Origin: Aquamicrobium zhengzhouense
Lineage (GTDB): Bacteria; Pseudomonadota; Alphaproteobacteria; Rhizobiales; Rhizobiaceae
Direction: 5' to 3'
DNA length: 54,552 nucleotides
Assembly (NCBI RefSeq): GCF_016124105.1
Contig: NZ_JADGMQ010000022.1
Location: forward strand, 1 to 54,552
Below, in pieces: positions 17,274 to 25,403 of this stretch; the first letter of the stretch is position 1, and every line of letters begins with the position of its first letter. Below the pieces are notes generated by a model that was not told the origin of the DNA, ran no database searches, and saw only the letters and a program-made list of their open reading frames with translations. A program made the position numbers and the translations under genes.

Positions 17274-18984
17274 TTGAGCCCATTCTAAAGTGTGAAAGTG
17301 AGGCAATTGACGCCGTCGCCTGCGCCAAATTGTATTCGAGCCGATTCAGGGCGCGCTGCGCATCGACCCGGGCGAAACGGGTTGCGTCAGCCTCCTCGCT
17401 TGCGGCTTTTTGCTCGGCGGCCAGGCGCCGCAGCGGTTCCAGCACAGGCCATGGCACGGTCGGTAGCGCGGGGAGATGGCTGAAACGATCGCCATTGCCG
17501 TAATCAAGCGGGACGAGCCAACGCGACAGCTCCATAAGCGCAGCGTTGACGATCGGCGCATGCCCCGCTCGCGTCAGGTCCTGCAGCTGATTTCGTAGCG
17601 TTTCCACCGCGGTTGCGGCGATGGCGAGATCGAGGGACCCTTCCAGGTTTTGCTGAAGACCCGCAATTTGCGCGGCTAGGTCCGCAAGCGTTTCATCATG
17701 GGAGATCGGCAGGATCTCGTCGCAAAGCAACGCCTCAAGACATCCAAAAAGGATGCGAGCGTCGCGCGCGAGAAATTCCGGATTGATCTTGTCAATGAGA
17801 TCGTGCGGGGTGTGCCACCACCAGCCGAGCGCGTTGCGCATGCCGGGAACCGATGATTCCTGGCGGCTCAGGGACCCAAACATTGACGGTACGCCCAGCG
17901 ACTGCAGGGAATCGTCAGCAGAACGAACCTTGCGGTTACCGGCCAGCTCCTGCCCGGTTTGGGAGAGAATAACGCGGTGGGCGAGCGGTCGAAGCGCGCC
18001 CATAACCCCGGTGCCTGTCAACGAGGTGAAATCCAGCCCTCCGGGGCTGTCGATGTTCACATGGGCAACACAACGCTTGTCGAGCTCGCGCCAGTGGTTA
18101 TCCACATACCAGGCCGAGCCGGAATAGCGGCCCTGTGAGTGGCCGGACCAGATGCAGATGCGCAGCCCCCGCTTCCAGCTCTTGTGAAGCTTCACGAGAT
18201 TGCGCGCGACTTCAATGATCGCGACATTGGCGCTGCCATTGTCCATGACGCCGTAGTGCCATGTGTCGTGATGACCGGAAAACAACACGAAGGGCTCGTC
18301 TTCTTCGGTCGAGCCAGAGGCGGAAGATAACTCAGCCACCAACAGCGGGGTTTCCCGCCAGCCAGTATCGACTTCCGCAAATATGGTCGCCTCGACGCCG
18401 CCCTCGCGCGCCAGATCACTCCGGACTGCGGCTCCATCTGCTGCGGAGACGGTTACGACAGGCACCTTCGGAAGCTGTCCAACCGTTTCCAGCGATGGAT
18501 TTCCCCAGACCGGAGACAAACACATTTCGTGAAGATGCTCATGCGGACTGACGTGAATGACGCCAGCAGCCCCGGCGCGGGTTGCGCGCAAGGCGACTAC
18601 GGGGCTTGCAATCCCGTCCACGAGCAGGATGCGTCCGCGCAGGTCTTCGCGCGCAAAGGCAGCAGCATCACCGCGCCCGAGGTCGATAAGCATACCGCAA
18701 ATACCGTCTGGTCCCGTTGCGGCTGCCATTGAATGGGTAATGCAGGTGAGCGCTTGGCCCGCAACAGTGCAGGAAGCATTGCCGGGAAGGCTGATATAGG
18801 CGTCGTGCGAGAGCACGTTGCAGCTGAAACCAGCCTCGCGCAGACGGGCTTCGATCACAGCGAGGCTTTCGCGCTCCCCGACCGTGCCAGCATGTTTCGT
18901 ATGACGGGCCAGCTCCGCAAGGTCCGCCATCATCCGTGACGGCTGAACATTGATTTCGTCGCCGGAAGTCCGGTTGGCATTCAT
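17248..18984 (-). CDS. M28-family metallopeptidase-like protein with altered catalytic Glu pair
   Basis: 578 residues from the ATG at 18984, which has a GAGGG ribosome binding site; an upstream in-frame ATG at 19056 has none. The order is an N-terminal part, a PA-like inserted domain (about residues 75-215), then an M28 zinc domain. Ligand motifs are GHHDTWHYG (His and Asp), MDNGSAN (bridging Asp), HVNIDSPGG (Asp) and WWHTPHD (His). Where M28 enzymes carry the Glu-Glu pair (general base and zinc ligand) this protein reads IWSGHSQGRYSGS, so His-Ser replaces Glu-Glu. The C terminus is a helical extension. No signal peptide, so it probably works on imported material in the cytoplasm. First gene of the transporter operon. 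Confidence 0.8.
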   Translation of the reverse strand: MNANRTSGDEINVQPSRMMADLAELARHTKHAGTVGERESLAVIEARLREAGFSCNVLSHDAYISLPGNASCTVAGQALTCITHSMAAATGPDGICGMLIDLGRGDAAAFAREDLRGRILLVDGIASPVVALRATRAGAAGVIHVSPHEHLHEMCLSPVWGNPSLETVGQLPKVPVVTVSAADGAAVRSDLAREGGVEATIFAEVDTGWRETPLLVAELSSASGSTEEDEPFVLFSGHHDTWHYGVMDNGSANVAIIEVARNLVKLHKSWKRGLRICIWSGHSQGRYSGSAWYVDNHWRELDKRCVAHVNIDSPGGLDFTSLTGTGVMGALRPLAHRVILSQTGQELAGNRKVRSADDSLQSLGVPSMFGSLSRQESSVPGMRNALGWWWHTPHDLIDKINPEFLARDARILFGCLEALLCDEILPISHDETLADLAAQIAGLQQNLEGSLDLAIAATAVETLRNQLQDLTRAGHAPIVNAALMELSRWLVPLDYGNGDRFSHLPALPTVPWPVLEPLRRLAAEQKAASEEADATRFARVDAQRALNRLEYNLAQATASIASLSHFRMGSNEDIETHA

Positions 18985-19071
18985 CAAATTCGTCCCTCTG
19001 GCCGCGTTGGCGACCTCTATGTCACTTCCCCTGACGTGTTTTTCGATATATGTCAATTCCTACATTACGAC

Positions 19072-19088
19072 GTCACGCCTGTCGTGAC
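19072..19088. promoter_or_regulatory. Candidate operator between divergent M28 and amidohydrolase genes
   Basis: A perfect inverted repeat GTCACG-N5-CGTGAC in the 160-base divergent region. It is a good candidate site for the IclR protein encoded at 19997-20791, which is the only regulator in this module. The strand-specific promoters could not be fixed with confidence. Confidence 0.45.
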
Positions 19089-19144
19089 AGACGAAGCCCG
19101 GAAGGGGCCTGCCTGGTCCGGGCGCAACATGTCAAGGAATGAAA

Positions 19145-19990
19145 ATGAGCGGCACCTACGACATCATCGAAGCAGAAGGTACGGCACTGCCGATCCTCTA
19201 TGACTCACCTCACAGCGGTACGCAGCGGCCGGCAGACTGGGCTCCGCTTGCAAGCGATGCCGACCTCGCGACCAGCTGGGATGCCTGGGTGGATGAGTTG
19301 TTTGCAGCAGCACCCAGGCATGGAGCCACCTTGCTGCGGGCGCATTTCCCGCGCTCCTTCATCGATCTCAATCGGGCACGCGACGATATCGATCCGGCGC
19401 TAATCGAGGGCGACCTCCCCTTCCCTCTGCGCCCCACGCGCAAGAGCGAAGTCGGAATGGGGCTGTTGCGGCGCCTGGCGTTGCCGGGGGTTGAAAACTA
19501 CGATCGTCCATTGCCGGCAGCGACCGTGCTGCGTTGGATCGAGACCTATTACGACAGCTACCACGATGCGCTACGTGCGCGGATCGAGGCCATGCATGCA
19601 GTCCATGGGCTTGTCAGGCATATTGATTGCCACTCGATGAAATCCGTCGGCAATGCCATGAATGACGACGCCGGATGCGCCCGGCCCGACTTCGTCATCA
19701 GCGACCGCGACGGGGAAACCTCCGATCCTGCCTTCACTGCATTAGTTGCCGACGCGTTTCGTGATCTCGGCTACAGCGCGCAGATCAATGATCCCTACAA
19801 GGGTGCACACCTCGTCGCGCATTATGGCGATCCAGCGCGCAACATCTTCAGCGTCCAGATTGAGGTCAATCGCGGCATTTACATGCACGAGAAGGCGCTG
19901 GAAAAATCTGGACGTTTCGCTCAGGTTCAGGCAGACATCGGCACCGTGATCGCGCGGATCTCCGCGTTGGTGAGACAGGAACTCGCATAA
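19145..19990 (+). CDS. N-formylglutamate amidohydrolase-like protein
   Basis: 281 residues. Family motifs are YDSPHSGTQRP near the N terminus, SFIDLNRARDDIDP, and HIDCHSMKSVG, which carry the residues of the HutG-type amidohydrolase metal site. Characterised members cleave N-formyl-L-glutamate in histidine breakdown, but no hut genes are present here, so a different N-acyl amino acid or amide is likely. ATG 19145 is chosen because AAGGA lies 7 bases before it; the ATG at 19139 is too close. It ends 6 bases before the IclR gene, and is divergent from the peptidase and transporter operon. Confidence 0.82.
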   Translation: MSGTYDIIEAEGTALPILYDSPHSGTQRPADWAPLASDADLATSWDAWVDELFAAAPRHGATLLRAHFPRSFIDLNRARDDIDPALIEGDLPFPLRPTRKSEVGMGLLRRLALPGVENYDRPLPAATVLRWIETYYDSYHDALRARIEAMHAVHGLVRHIDCHSMKSVGNAMNDDAGCARPDFVISDRDGETSDPAFTALVADAFRDLGYSAQINDPYKGAHLVAHYGDPARNIFSVQIEVNRGIYMHEKALEKSGRFAQVQADIGTVIARISALVRQELA

Positions 19991-19996
19991 TCGGGG

Positions 19997-20791
19997 ATGA
20001 AGATGGGATCCGAGGAGCCGGACGGTTCAGCCTACCATATCGAGGCCGTTGACTTCGCCGTCCGCGTTCTGACGACCATTGCGGCAGAAGCCGATTTGTC
20101 GATGGCAGAGATTGCCCGGCGAACGGGCGTCAGCCGCCAACGCATCCTTCGCATGCTGCGCACGCTTGAATCATCGCAGATGATCGTGCGCAGCGGTGAA
20201 GGAAAGTCCTATCGCCTTGGCTATCGGGCGCTCCTGATTGGCGAGAGCGCCCATGCCCAATCGGATGTGCTCAGCAGAGCCAAGCCGATCATGCACCGCC
20301 TCGGCGAGGCCGTACAAGAGACGGTGCAGCTTCGCATCCGCCATGGCGACGAGACGGTGTGTATTGCAAGATGGGAGCCACCGCGGGACGTTCGCGTCCA
20401 CGCGGTTGTCGGCCGCCGCCGTCCGCTGCACGTTGGCTCCGGAAAGGTGTTCCTGGCGTTCATGCCGCAAGAAGAGCAGGAACGTTATATGGGCGGCGAA
20501 CTGGCAAGCTTTACACCGCGTACGCCGACCGATCCGGTTTTGCTGCGTGAGCGGTTGCGAGAGCTGCGCGAGGAAAAGTTCCATATAAGTCGCGGCGAAC
20601 TCAGCGAAGATCTTATCGCCGTTGCCGCGCCGATCTTCGGGGCCGGCGGGGCGGTCGTCGCCGCTTTGACGGTGGGCGCACCCGCTGCCCGTGTCGATGA
20701 CGACGACATTGCTGCCATCAAGGAAGCCGTCTGCTCGTCTGCCCTAGACCTGTCCCGCCAAATGGGCTTCCGTGACACGTCCGCCTTCTGA
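19997..20791 (+). CDS. IclR-family transcriptional regulator of the peptide-uptake module
   Basis: 264 residues. Winged helix-turn-helix (LSMAEIARRTGVSRQRILRM, then LRTLESSQMIVRSGEG) is followed by the IclR ligand domain (PLHVGSGKVFLAFMPQEEQERY and LIAVAAPIFGAGGAVVAALTV). Co-transcribed with the amidohydrolase-like gene. It probably binds a breakdown product and controls the divergent transporter operon; the GTCACG-N5-CGTGAC repeat is the candidate site. A strong terminator follows the gene. Confidence 0.9.
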   Translation: MKMGSEEPDGSAYHIEAVDFAVRVLTTIAAEADLSMAEIARRTGVSRQRILRMLRTLESSQMIVRSGEGKSYRLGYRALLIGESAHAQSDVLSRAKPIMHRLGEAVQETVQLRIRHGDETVCIARWEPPRDVRVHAVVGRRRPLHVGSGKVFLAFMPQEEQERYMGGELASFTPRTPTDPVLLRERLRELREEKFHISRGELSEDLIAVAAPIFGAGGAVVAALTVGAPAARVDDDDIAAIKEAVCSSALDLSRQMGFRDTSAF

Positions 20792-20894
20792 TCTTCTAGC
20801 CTTGCTCTCTCGCTAGTTGGTCAAGTCGGTAGCCTTCGGGTATTCCAGAGCCAGGTCCGTCTGCTGAGCGCTCCCGTTTGGTTGCTTTGCTTCA

Positions 20895-20939
20895 GACACC
20901 CGCCCCGCCATCTCCGGCGTTGCGGGTGTCGCCTTTTTC
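20895..20939 (+). terminator. Intrinsic terminator after the IclR gene
   Basis: A 9-bp stem GACACCCGC / GCGGGTGTC with a GC-rich loop is followed by GCCTTTTT. The T run is on the plus strand and overlaps the end of the convergent tcuB, so it mainly stops transcription of the amidohydrolase-IclR operon. Confidence 0.85.
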
Positions 20940-22122
20940 AGTCAGATCCGGCCTGGATCGGATTTGGTAACCGCTTCTCTATCGCATGCTTCAGCAGAGC
21001 GGCCGTGCGGTAGAATCCATGGGCGAATTTGCCGTAGGGGATCGTCAGGAACAGGCCCATTACGAAGCCGAGATGGAGGGCGAGAAGAAGCGGCATGCCG
21101 GAGGTCTCGCGTAGTGCCAGCAAGGCGAGGCCTGTCAGGCTGATGAAGAACAGCAGAGCGATGAAGCCGCGGTCCATCGACTTCTGCCGCTCGTCGATCT
21201 GGAGGTCGTTGCGGCGGAGGTTCAGCCAATAGAGGCCGATCGGTCCTGCAATCAGTCCAAGACCGCCCAGCGTGCCAAGCAGGACCGGCAGGCTGAGGAC
21301 GGGATATGGCGCCTCAATGCCCCACGCATAGTGATAGAGCGTTGCCACCGACGTCGATGCGAAGCACAGCATGAACCCGTAGAAGGTCAGGTGGTGGAAG
21401 CGCCGCCGCCACAATGTGAAGGCGTCGTCTTCGTTATTGCAACCTTCGCCATGGCCGCCATCCAGGTACCTGAGCGTCAGCACTGACGTGGCCGCTTCCC
21501 CGATCGCAGCCGGATTGGCAAGGGTTTCCTGCGGAGCCGATACCTCCCGCCAGAAGCGGACAAGGCCAACACCGAGCGCGACGAGCACCCAGGCGGCGGT
21601 GGTGCCGAACAGAAGCACCAGCGTGTTGTGCGGGAACACAGCATAGAAGTCCGCGTCGAGGCCCGGTACGAACAGGCGTCCCTGGCTGGCGATAGCGATC
21701 ATCAGGAAGAGTGCCATGCCGAAGCTCACCGCCATCGCGACGGCAAGCCCGTTGCGGCAATAGAGCTGACCGAAGGCCTTCGGGAACGCATACTCCACGT
21801 AGGTGTCGCGGCGCACCCGGGCCAGTGCCTTGGGCAGGTTTACGCCAAACTCGTGCGGCGGCGCATACTGGCAGGCATAGAGGCAGGCCGAACAATTGTG
21901 GCAGAGGTTGGCGAGGTAGTGGGCATCCGCCAGATTGAAGTCGAGCCGCCGCGTCATCGCCGAAAAGACGGGGCAGAAGCTTTCGCAATACCGACAGGCG
22001 TTGCAGATGTGCAGGATGCGATCCACCTCGGCGGCGTTGGCATCGGCCTCGCGGACTTCCGCTATCGGGACCGGTGCGCCCCGGGCAGCGACCGGAGCTT
22101 CTGTAGTTTCACAAGCATTCAT
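20938..22122 (-). CDS. tcuB: Tricarballylate utilisation protein TcuB (citrate utilisation protein B)
   Basis: 394 residues. The N-terminal half has two cysteine clusters for iron-sulfur centres ([14 protein letters not shown] near residue 38, and [20 protein letters not shown] near residue 75). The C-terminal half has several membrane spans like the cytochrome-type subunit of respiratory enzymes. In Salmonella TcuB reoxidises the FAD of TcuA by passing electrons to the membrane quinone pool. The stop of tcuA is only 14 bases upstream, so the two are co-transcribed. Size and domain order match the family. Confidence 0.92.
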   Translation of the reverse strand: MNACETTEAPVAARGAPVPIAEVREADANAAEVDRILHICNACRYCESFCPVFSAMTRRLDFNLADAHYLANLCHNCSACLYACQYAPPHEFGVNLPKALARVRRDTYVEYAFPKAFGQLYCRNGLAVAMAVSFGMALFLMIAIASQGRLFVPGLDADFYAVFPHNTLVLLFGTTAAWVLVALGVGLVRFWREVSAPQETLANPAAIGEAATSVLTLRYLDGGHGEGCNNEDDAFTLWRRRFHHLTFYGFMLCFASTSVATLYHYAWGIEAPYPVLSLPVLLGTLGGLGLIAGPIGLYWLNLRRNDLQIDERQKSMDRGFIALLFFISLTGLALLALRETSGMPLLLALHLGFVMGLFLTIPYGKFAHGFYRTAALLKHAIEKRLPNPIQAGSD

Positions 22123-22136
22123 GAAGGCATTCCTGA

Positions 22137-23531
22137 TCAGGATTTGTTGAGAGCTGCTGCTGCGGCACCGGATCCGGCAATCCTGCCGAACGTCGTTCCG
22201 ATCGACATGCCGACACCGGCCGTGTAGCCCTTGCCGAGGACGTTCCCGGCCATCATCTCGCCCGCCACGAAAAGGTTGGGGCTCGGACGATCCTCGAACC
22301 GCACTGCGGCCGAGCGGTCAGTCTTGAGGGACAGGTAAGTAAAGGTGATGCCGGGGCGTAGTGCGTAGGCATAGAACGGCGGCTTGTCGATTGGACGCGC
22401 CCAGTGGCTTTTAGACGGGGTGAGACCTTCCGTCCGGCAGTCGTCCTGGATGGTGTGGTCGAACGTTCCCTGGTGACAGGCCGCATTATAGGCGTTGAGC
22501 GTCTGCATGAACGTATCCACCGGAAGCCCGATCTTCTGCGCCAGTTCGGGCAGTGTGTTCGCAGTGATTCCGGGGAACACCGGCGGCATGTACCGGCCAA
22601 TGACTTTCTGGTCGATGAGCGAATAGGCAATCTGACCTGGCTGCCCGGCAACGAGAAGGCCCCAGATGGCGTAGCGCTTGGGCCAGAAATCCTCACCCTC
22701 GTCATAGAACCGCTCGCCATCGCGGTTCACCACCACGCCGAGCGGCACGCAGTCGATGCGGGTACAGATGCCGCCATCATAAATCGGGGCGCGCGCGTCG
22801 ATAGCCACGCAATGGCCCTGCGACGGATCCCCGATCATGTCCGCTCCCTGGTTCATCATGAACTTGAGAAGCACGCCCTGATTGAAACGGGTGCCACGGA
22901 TCAGGAAGTTCTCTGCCGGCCACTCGCCCCTCTCATTTTGTCCCCAGGCCTCGCGAAGCCATTCGCGATTGGACTCAAAGCCGCCGGCGGCGAGAACCGC
23001 CGACCTTGCCTCGATCCGTTCTCCGGACTCGGTAATGGCCGCAACAAAGCGATTGCCGTCGAACACCAGTTCCTTCACCGGGGTTTCGTAGCGGACCTGG
23101 ACGCCAAGCTTCTCTGCGCTGCGGTAGTAAGCATTGACCAGCGCCTTGCCGCCGCCCATGAAGAACGCGTTGGTTCGGGCGACGTGAAGCGTGCCCGCCA
23201 GCGCCGGCTGGAACCGAACGCCATGCTTGCGCATCCAGTCGCGGCAGGTGGCGGTGGTCCGGATCACGAGGCGTGCGAGCTCCTCATTGGTTTTGCCACC
23301 GGTTACCTTCAGCAAATCCTGCCAGAATTCCTCTTCCGAATAAGCGTCGACGAGGACGTCCTGTGGCGTGTCATGCATGCAGCGCAGATTTCTGGTGTGC
23401 TGCGAGTTGCCGCCGCGCCATTCCCGAGGAGCCGCCTCGAGCATCAGGACGGAAGCGCCGGCCTCCCGCGCGGTAAGGGCCGCGCAGAGTGCCGCGTTCC
23501 CTCCTCCGATGACCAGCACGTCAATCGACAT
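22137..23531 (-). CDS. tcuA: FAD-dependent tricarballylate dehydrogenase TcuA
   Basis: 464 residues of the succinate-dehydrogenase/fumarate-reductase flavoprotein superfamily. The N-terminal dinucleotide fold reads [19 protein letters not shown]. Later segments ([17 protein letters not shown], GINCDxxP-type region [22 protein letters not shown], and the C-terminal [19 protein letters not shown]) complete the FAD site. TcuA oxidises tricarballylate to cis-aconitate, which then enters the citric acid cycle. The partner tcuB follows at once. No tcuC-type transporter gene is nearby; uptake may depend on another transporter, possibly the TTT system 16 kb away. Confidence 0.92.
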   Translation of the reverse strand: MSIDVLVIGGGNAALCAALTAREAGASVLMLEAAPREWRGGNSQHTRNLRCMHDTPQDVLVDAYSEEEFWQDLLKVTGGKTNEELARLVIRTTATCRDWMRKHGVRFQPALAGTLHVARTNAFFMGGGKALVNAYYRSAEKLGVQVRYETPVKELVFDGNRFVAAITESGERIEARSAVLAAGGFESNREWLREAWGQNERGEWPAENFLIRGTRFNQGVLLKFMMNQGADMIGDPSQGHCVAIDARAPIYDGGICTRIDCVPLGVVVNRDGERFYDEGEDFWPKRYAIWGLLVAGQPGQIAYSLIDQKVIGRYMPPVFPGITANTLPELAQKIGLPVDTFMQTLNAYNAACHQGTFDHTIQDDCRTEGLTPSKSHWARPIDKPPFYAYALRPGITFTYLSLKTDRSAAVRFEDRPSPNLFVAGEMMAGNVLGKGYTAGVGMSIGTTFGRIAGSGAAAAALNKS

Positions 23532-23687
23532 GTAAACTCCCTGAAGATGTGTCCTTCACTCTCCTCTAAGGAAATCCCGGAAGTCCGCCATCATCAAAAG
23601 ATGAAGAGCCCCTCTCGAATCAAGAAGACCCCGGAAGCGACACGGCCCGCATTCCTGTTGGGGGGCCACGCCTCCCTGCGCAGAGAT

Positions 23688-23699
23688 CCGATCTATCGG
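23688..23699. promoter_or_regulatory. Palindrome upstream of tcuA
   Basis: CCGAT-CT-ATCGG lies 157 bases before the tcuA start, in the only intergenic stretch between the LysR gene and tcuA. It is a possible TcuR binding half-site pair; the motif is short and could be chance. Confidence 0.25.
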
Positions 23700-23793
23700 C
23701 ATGCATAAACGTTTGCCCTCACTTTCGGAGAGCAATGGAGGCCGTGCTTCGCCCGAAAGGCGGTGGCACGCACGATCTAGGCGGCGCGAAAGT

Positions 23794-24738
23794 CTATACG
23801 CTTTCGTGCAGCACGGCACCGAGCCAGCGGCCGTCACGGACGAGCTTTGCCACCACCTTGCGAAGTTGGGCACGCAGCGCCAGGGCAGCTGGTGCGAGCT
23901 CATGGTCGGGCAGGCTTACCAGCACGTTGCTGCGCCGGACTTCCGAAGTGGTGAGTGGGACGAACGCCAGCTTCTTGGCGGGAGCGCGCGTAAGAGCAGC
24001 TCCAGGCTGGATGGTGACGCCGAGACCGGCGGACACGACCTCCATGATGACCGCCAGTGAATCTATCTCCATCTGTATCTCCGGACGGCACTCAGCGTTC
24101 GCAAATGCTCTGTCGAGGCTGTCTCGCAGGCCATGTCCTCGGCTCGGGAGAATGACGGGCAAAGAAGCAATCTGCCGGAGCGAGAGATCGCCTGTACCTG
24201 CCGCGATATTCGCTTGCTGCAATAATTCGCTGCGTCCGATCAGAAAGAGCGTCTCATCGAGAAGCGGCGTCATATCTCGGCTGGCGGAGCTGTTGTCAGG
24301 ACCGAACAGAACCGCGAGGTCGATCTGCCTCGCCTTCAGCATGCCCGACAGGTGACCGGACATGCCCTCGACGAGCTGCAATCGGATATCCGGGTAGCGC
24401 CTGTTCATTGCCTGGATAAGCGGTAGCGCCAGGATCGAGGACGTCGTCGGTGCCAGACCAAGGGAGACAACACCGGTAAGTCTCGCTCCTTGGGCGGCTT
24501 CGACTGCAGCATCGATATGCCTCAGCGCGAGAGTTGCGTGCTGGCAGAAGAGTGTGCCAGCTTCGGTCGGGGTTACCCCTGAGGCACTCCGCACAAGAAT
24601 GCGGGTCGATAATTCACTCTCGAGCCGGCTGATCTGTTGGCTGAGCGCCGAAGTCGCCACGCCAAGCTGCGCGGCGGCCTTGCCAAGGCTTCCGCACTCC
24701 ACCGCTGACAGCAGGTATTTTAGTTGGCGCAATTCCAT
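23794..24738 (-). CDS. tcuR: LysR-family regulator, probable TcuR
   Basis: 314 residues. N-terminal LysR helix-turn-helix (MELRQLKYLLSAVECGSLGK, AAAQLGVATSALSQQI) and a C-terminal substrate-binding domain (GVVSLGLAPTTSSILALPLIQ). ATG 24738 gives the standard LysR opening; an ATG 33 bases upstream adds an atypical leader. It lies on the same strand as tcuA and tcuB and immediately upstream, matching the role of TcuR in Salmonella, where it activates tcuABC in the presence of tricarballylate. Assignment of the name rests on context more than on sequence detail. Confidence 0.85.
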   Translation of the reverse strand: MELRQLKYLLSAVECGSLGKAAAQLGVATSALSQQISRLESELSTRILVRSASGVTPTEAGTLFCQHATLALRHIDAAVEAAQGARLTGVVSLGLAPTTSSILALPLIQAMNRRYPDIRLQLVEGMSGHLSGMLKARQIDLAVLFGPDNSSASRDMTPLLDETLFLIGRSELLQQANIAAGTGDLSLRQIASLPVILPSRGHGLRDSLDRAFANAECRPEIQMEIDSLAVIMEVVSAGLGVTIQPGAALTRAPAKKLAFVPLTTSEVRRSNVLVSLPDHELAPAALALRAQLRKVVAKLVRDGRWLGAVLHESV

Positions 24739-25099
24739 AGGCACTCTCTCGCAGTTGTGTCTGCCAGTCACCCTCGTTTTGCCGCATGGCCAGGTTGCCT
24801 ATTCGGACGGCGGCTCAACGCTAGGCGCGCTACTGGGGCCGTGGCGAAGATGGGAGATCTCCCTTTAGGCCGAAGAAGTTAAGAGCACTCTTACCTCCAT
24901 TAGTGCGGAATTGAGCCTAAATGGCTCCACAACCGCCGCACCATACGAGCGCCTGTTATGATCGATAATCTTGCCTTATCAGTCATGATCCACCACGAAC
25001 CTCTGACGCTGAGGCATTTGAGAAGAGCAACGATGTTCTGGTGCGTCACGCGCCCGCTGTGGCGTCCCTACTATCGGGAGATGCTGGCTTGGCGTTTCC

Positions 25100-25378
25100 C
25101 TTGATATTGCGCTTAATGTCTCCTCGTTCGTGATCGTCGATCACATCGTGGAAACCTGCGATCTCATCTTCACCACTTCGGCCGGGTTCGAACGGATCTT
25201 CTCGCCAAGGCTGACAATGATCCCCGCTCCGTTCGATTGTGATTTTCCGATTCGGATGTCATGGGCAGCACGCACCCACAAATCCCCCTCTCACGTCTGG
25301 TTCGGCTCGCTGATTTCACAGATCGCGAACGACCTGCGAAACGAAGGCGGGAAATTGATGCGTCCTTACGCCGAATGA
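25100..25378 (+). pseudogene. C-terminal remnant of a LysR-type regulator
   Basis: The plus-strand frame reads ALNVSSFVIVDHIVETCDLI, then GFERIFSP, LTMIPAPFDCDFPIRMSWAA and the closing RTHKSPSHVWFGSLISQIA, the pattern of the last 90 or so residues of a LysR substrate-binding domain. The N-terminal two thirds, including the DNA-binding domain, are absent. The sequence between 24772 and 25100 holds no other coding part. It is a decayed leftover, not a working regulator. Confidence 0.55.
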
Positions 25379-25403
25379 GGAACCGGAATTTGACCAGTGC
25401 ACC

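Noticed and set aside
22404-23708. 434-residue plus-strand frame opposite tcuA
   Set aside because: Antisense of a clearly assigned flavoprotein gene; composition and lack of motifs show it is not real.
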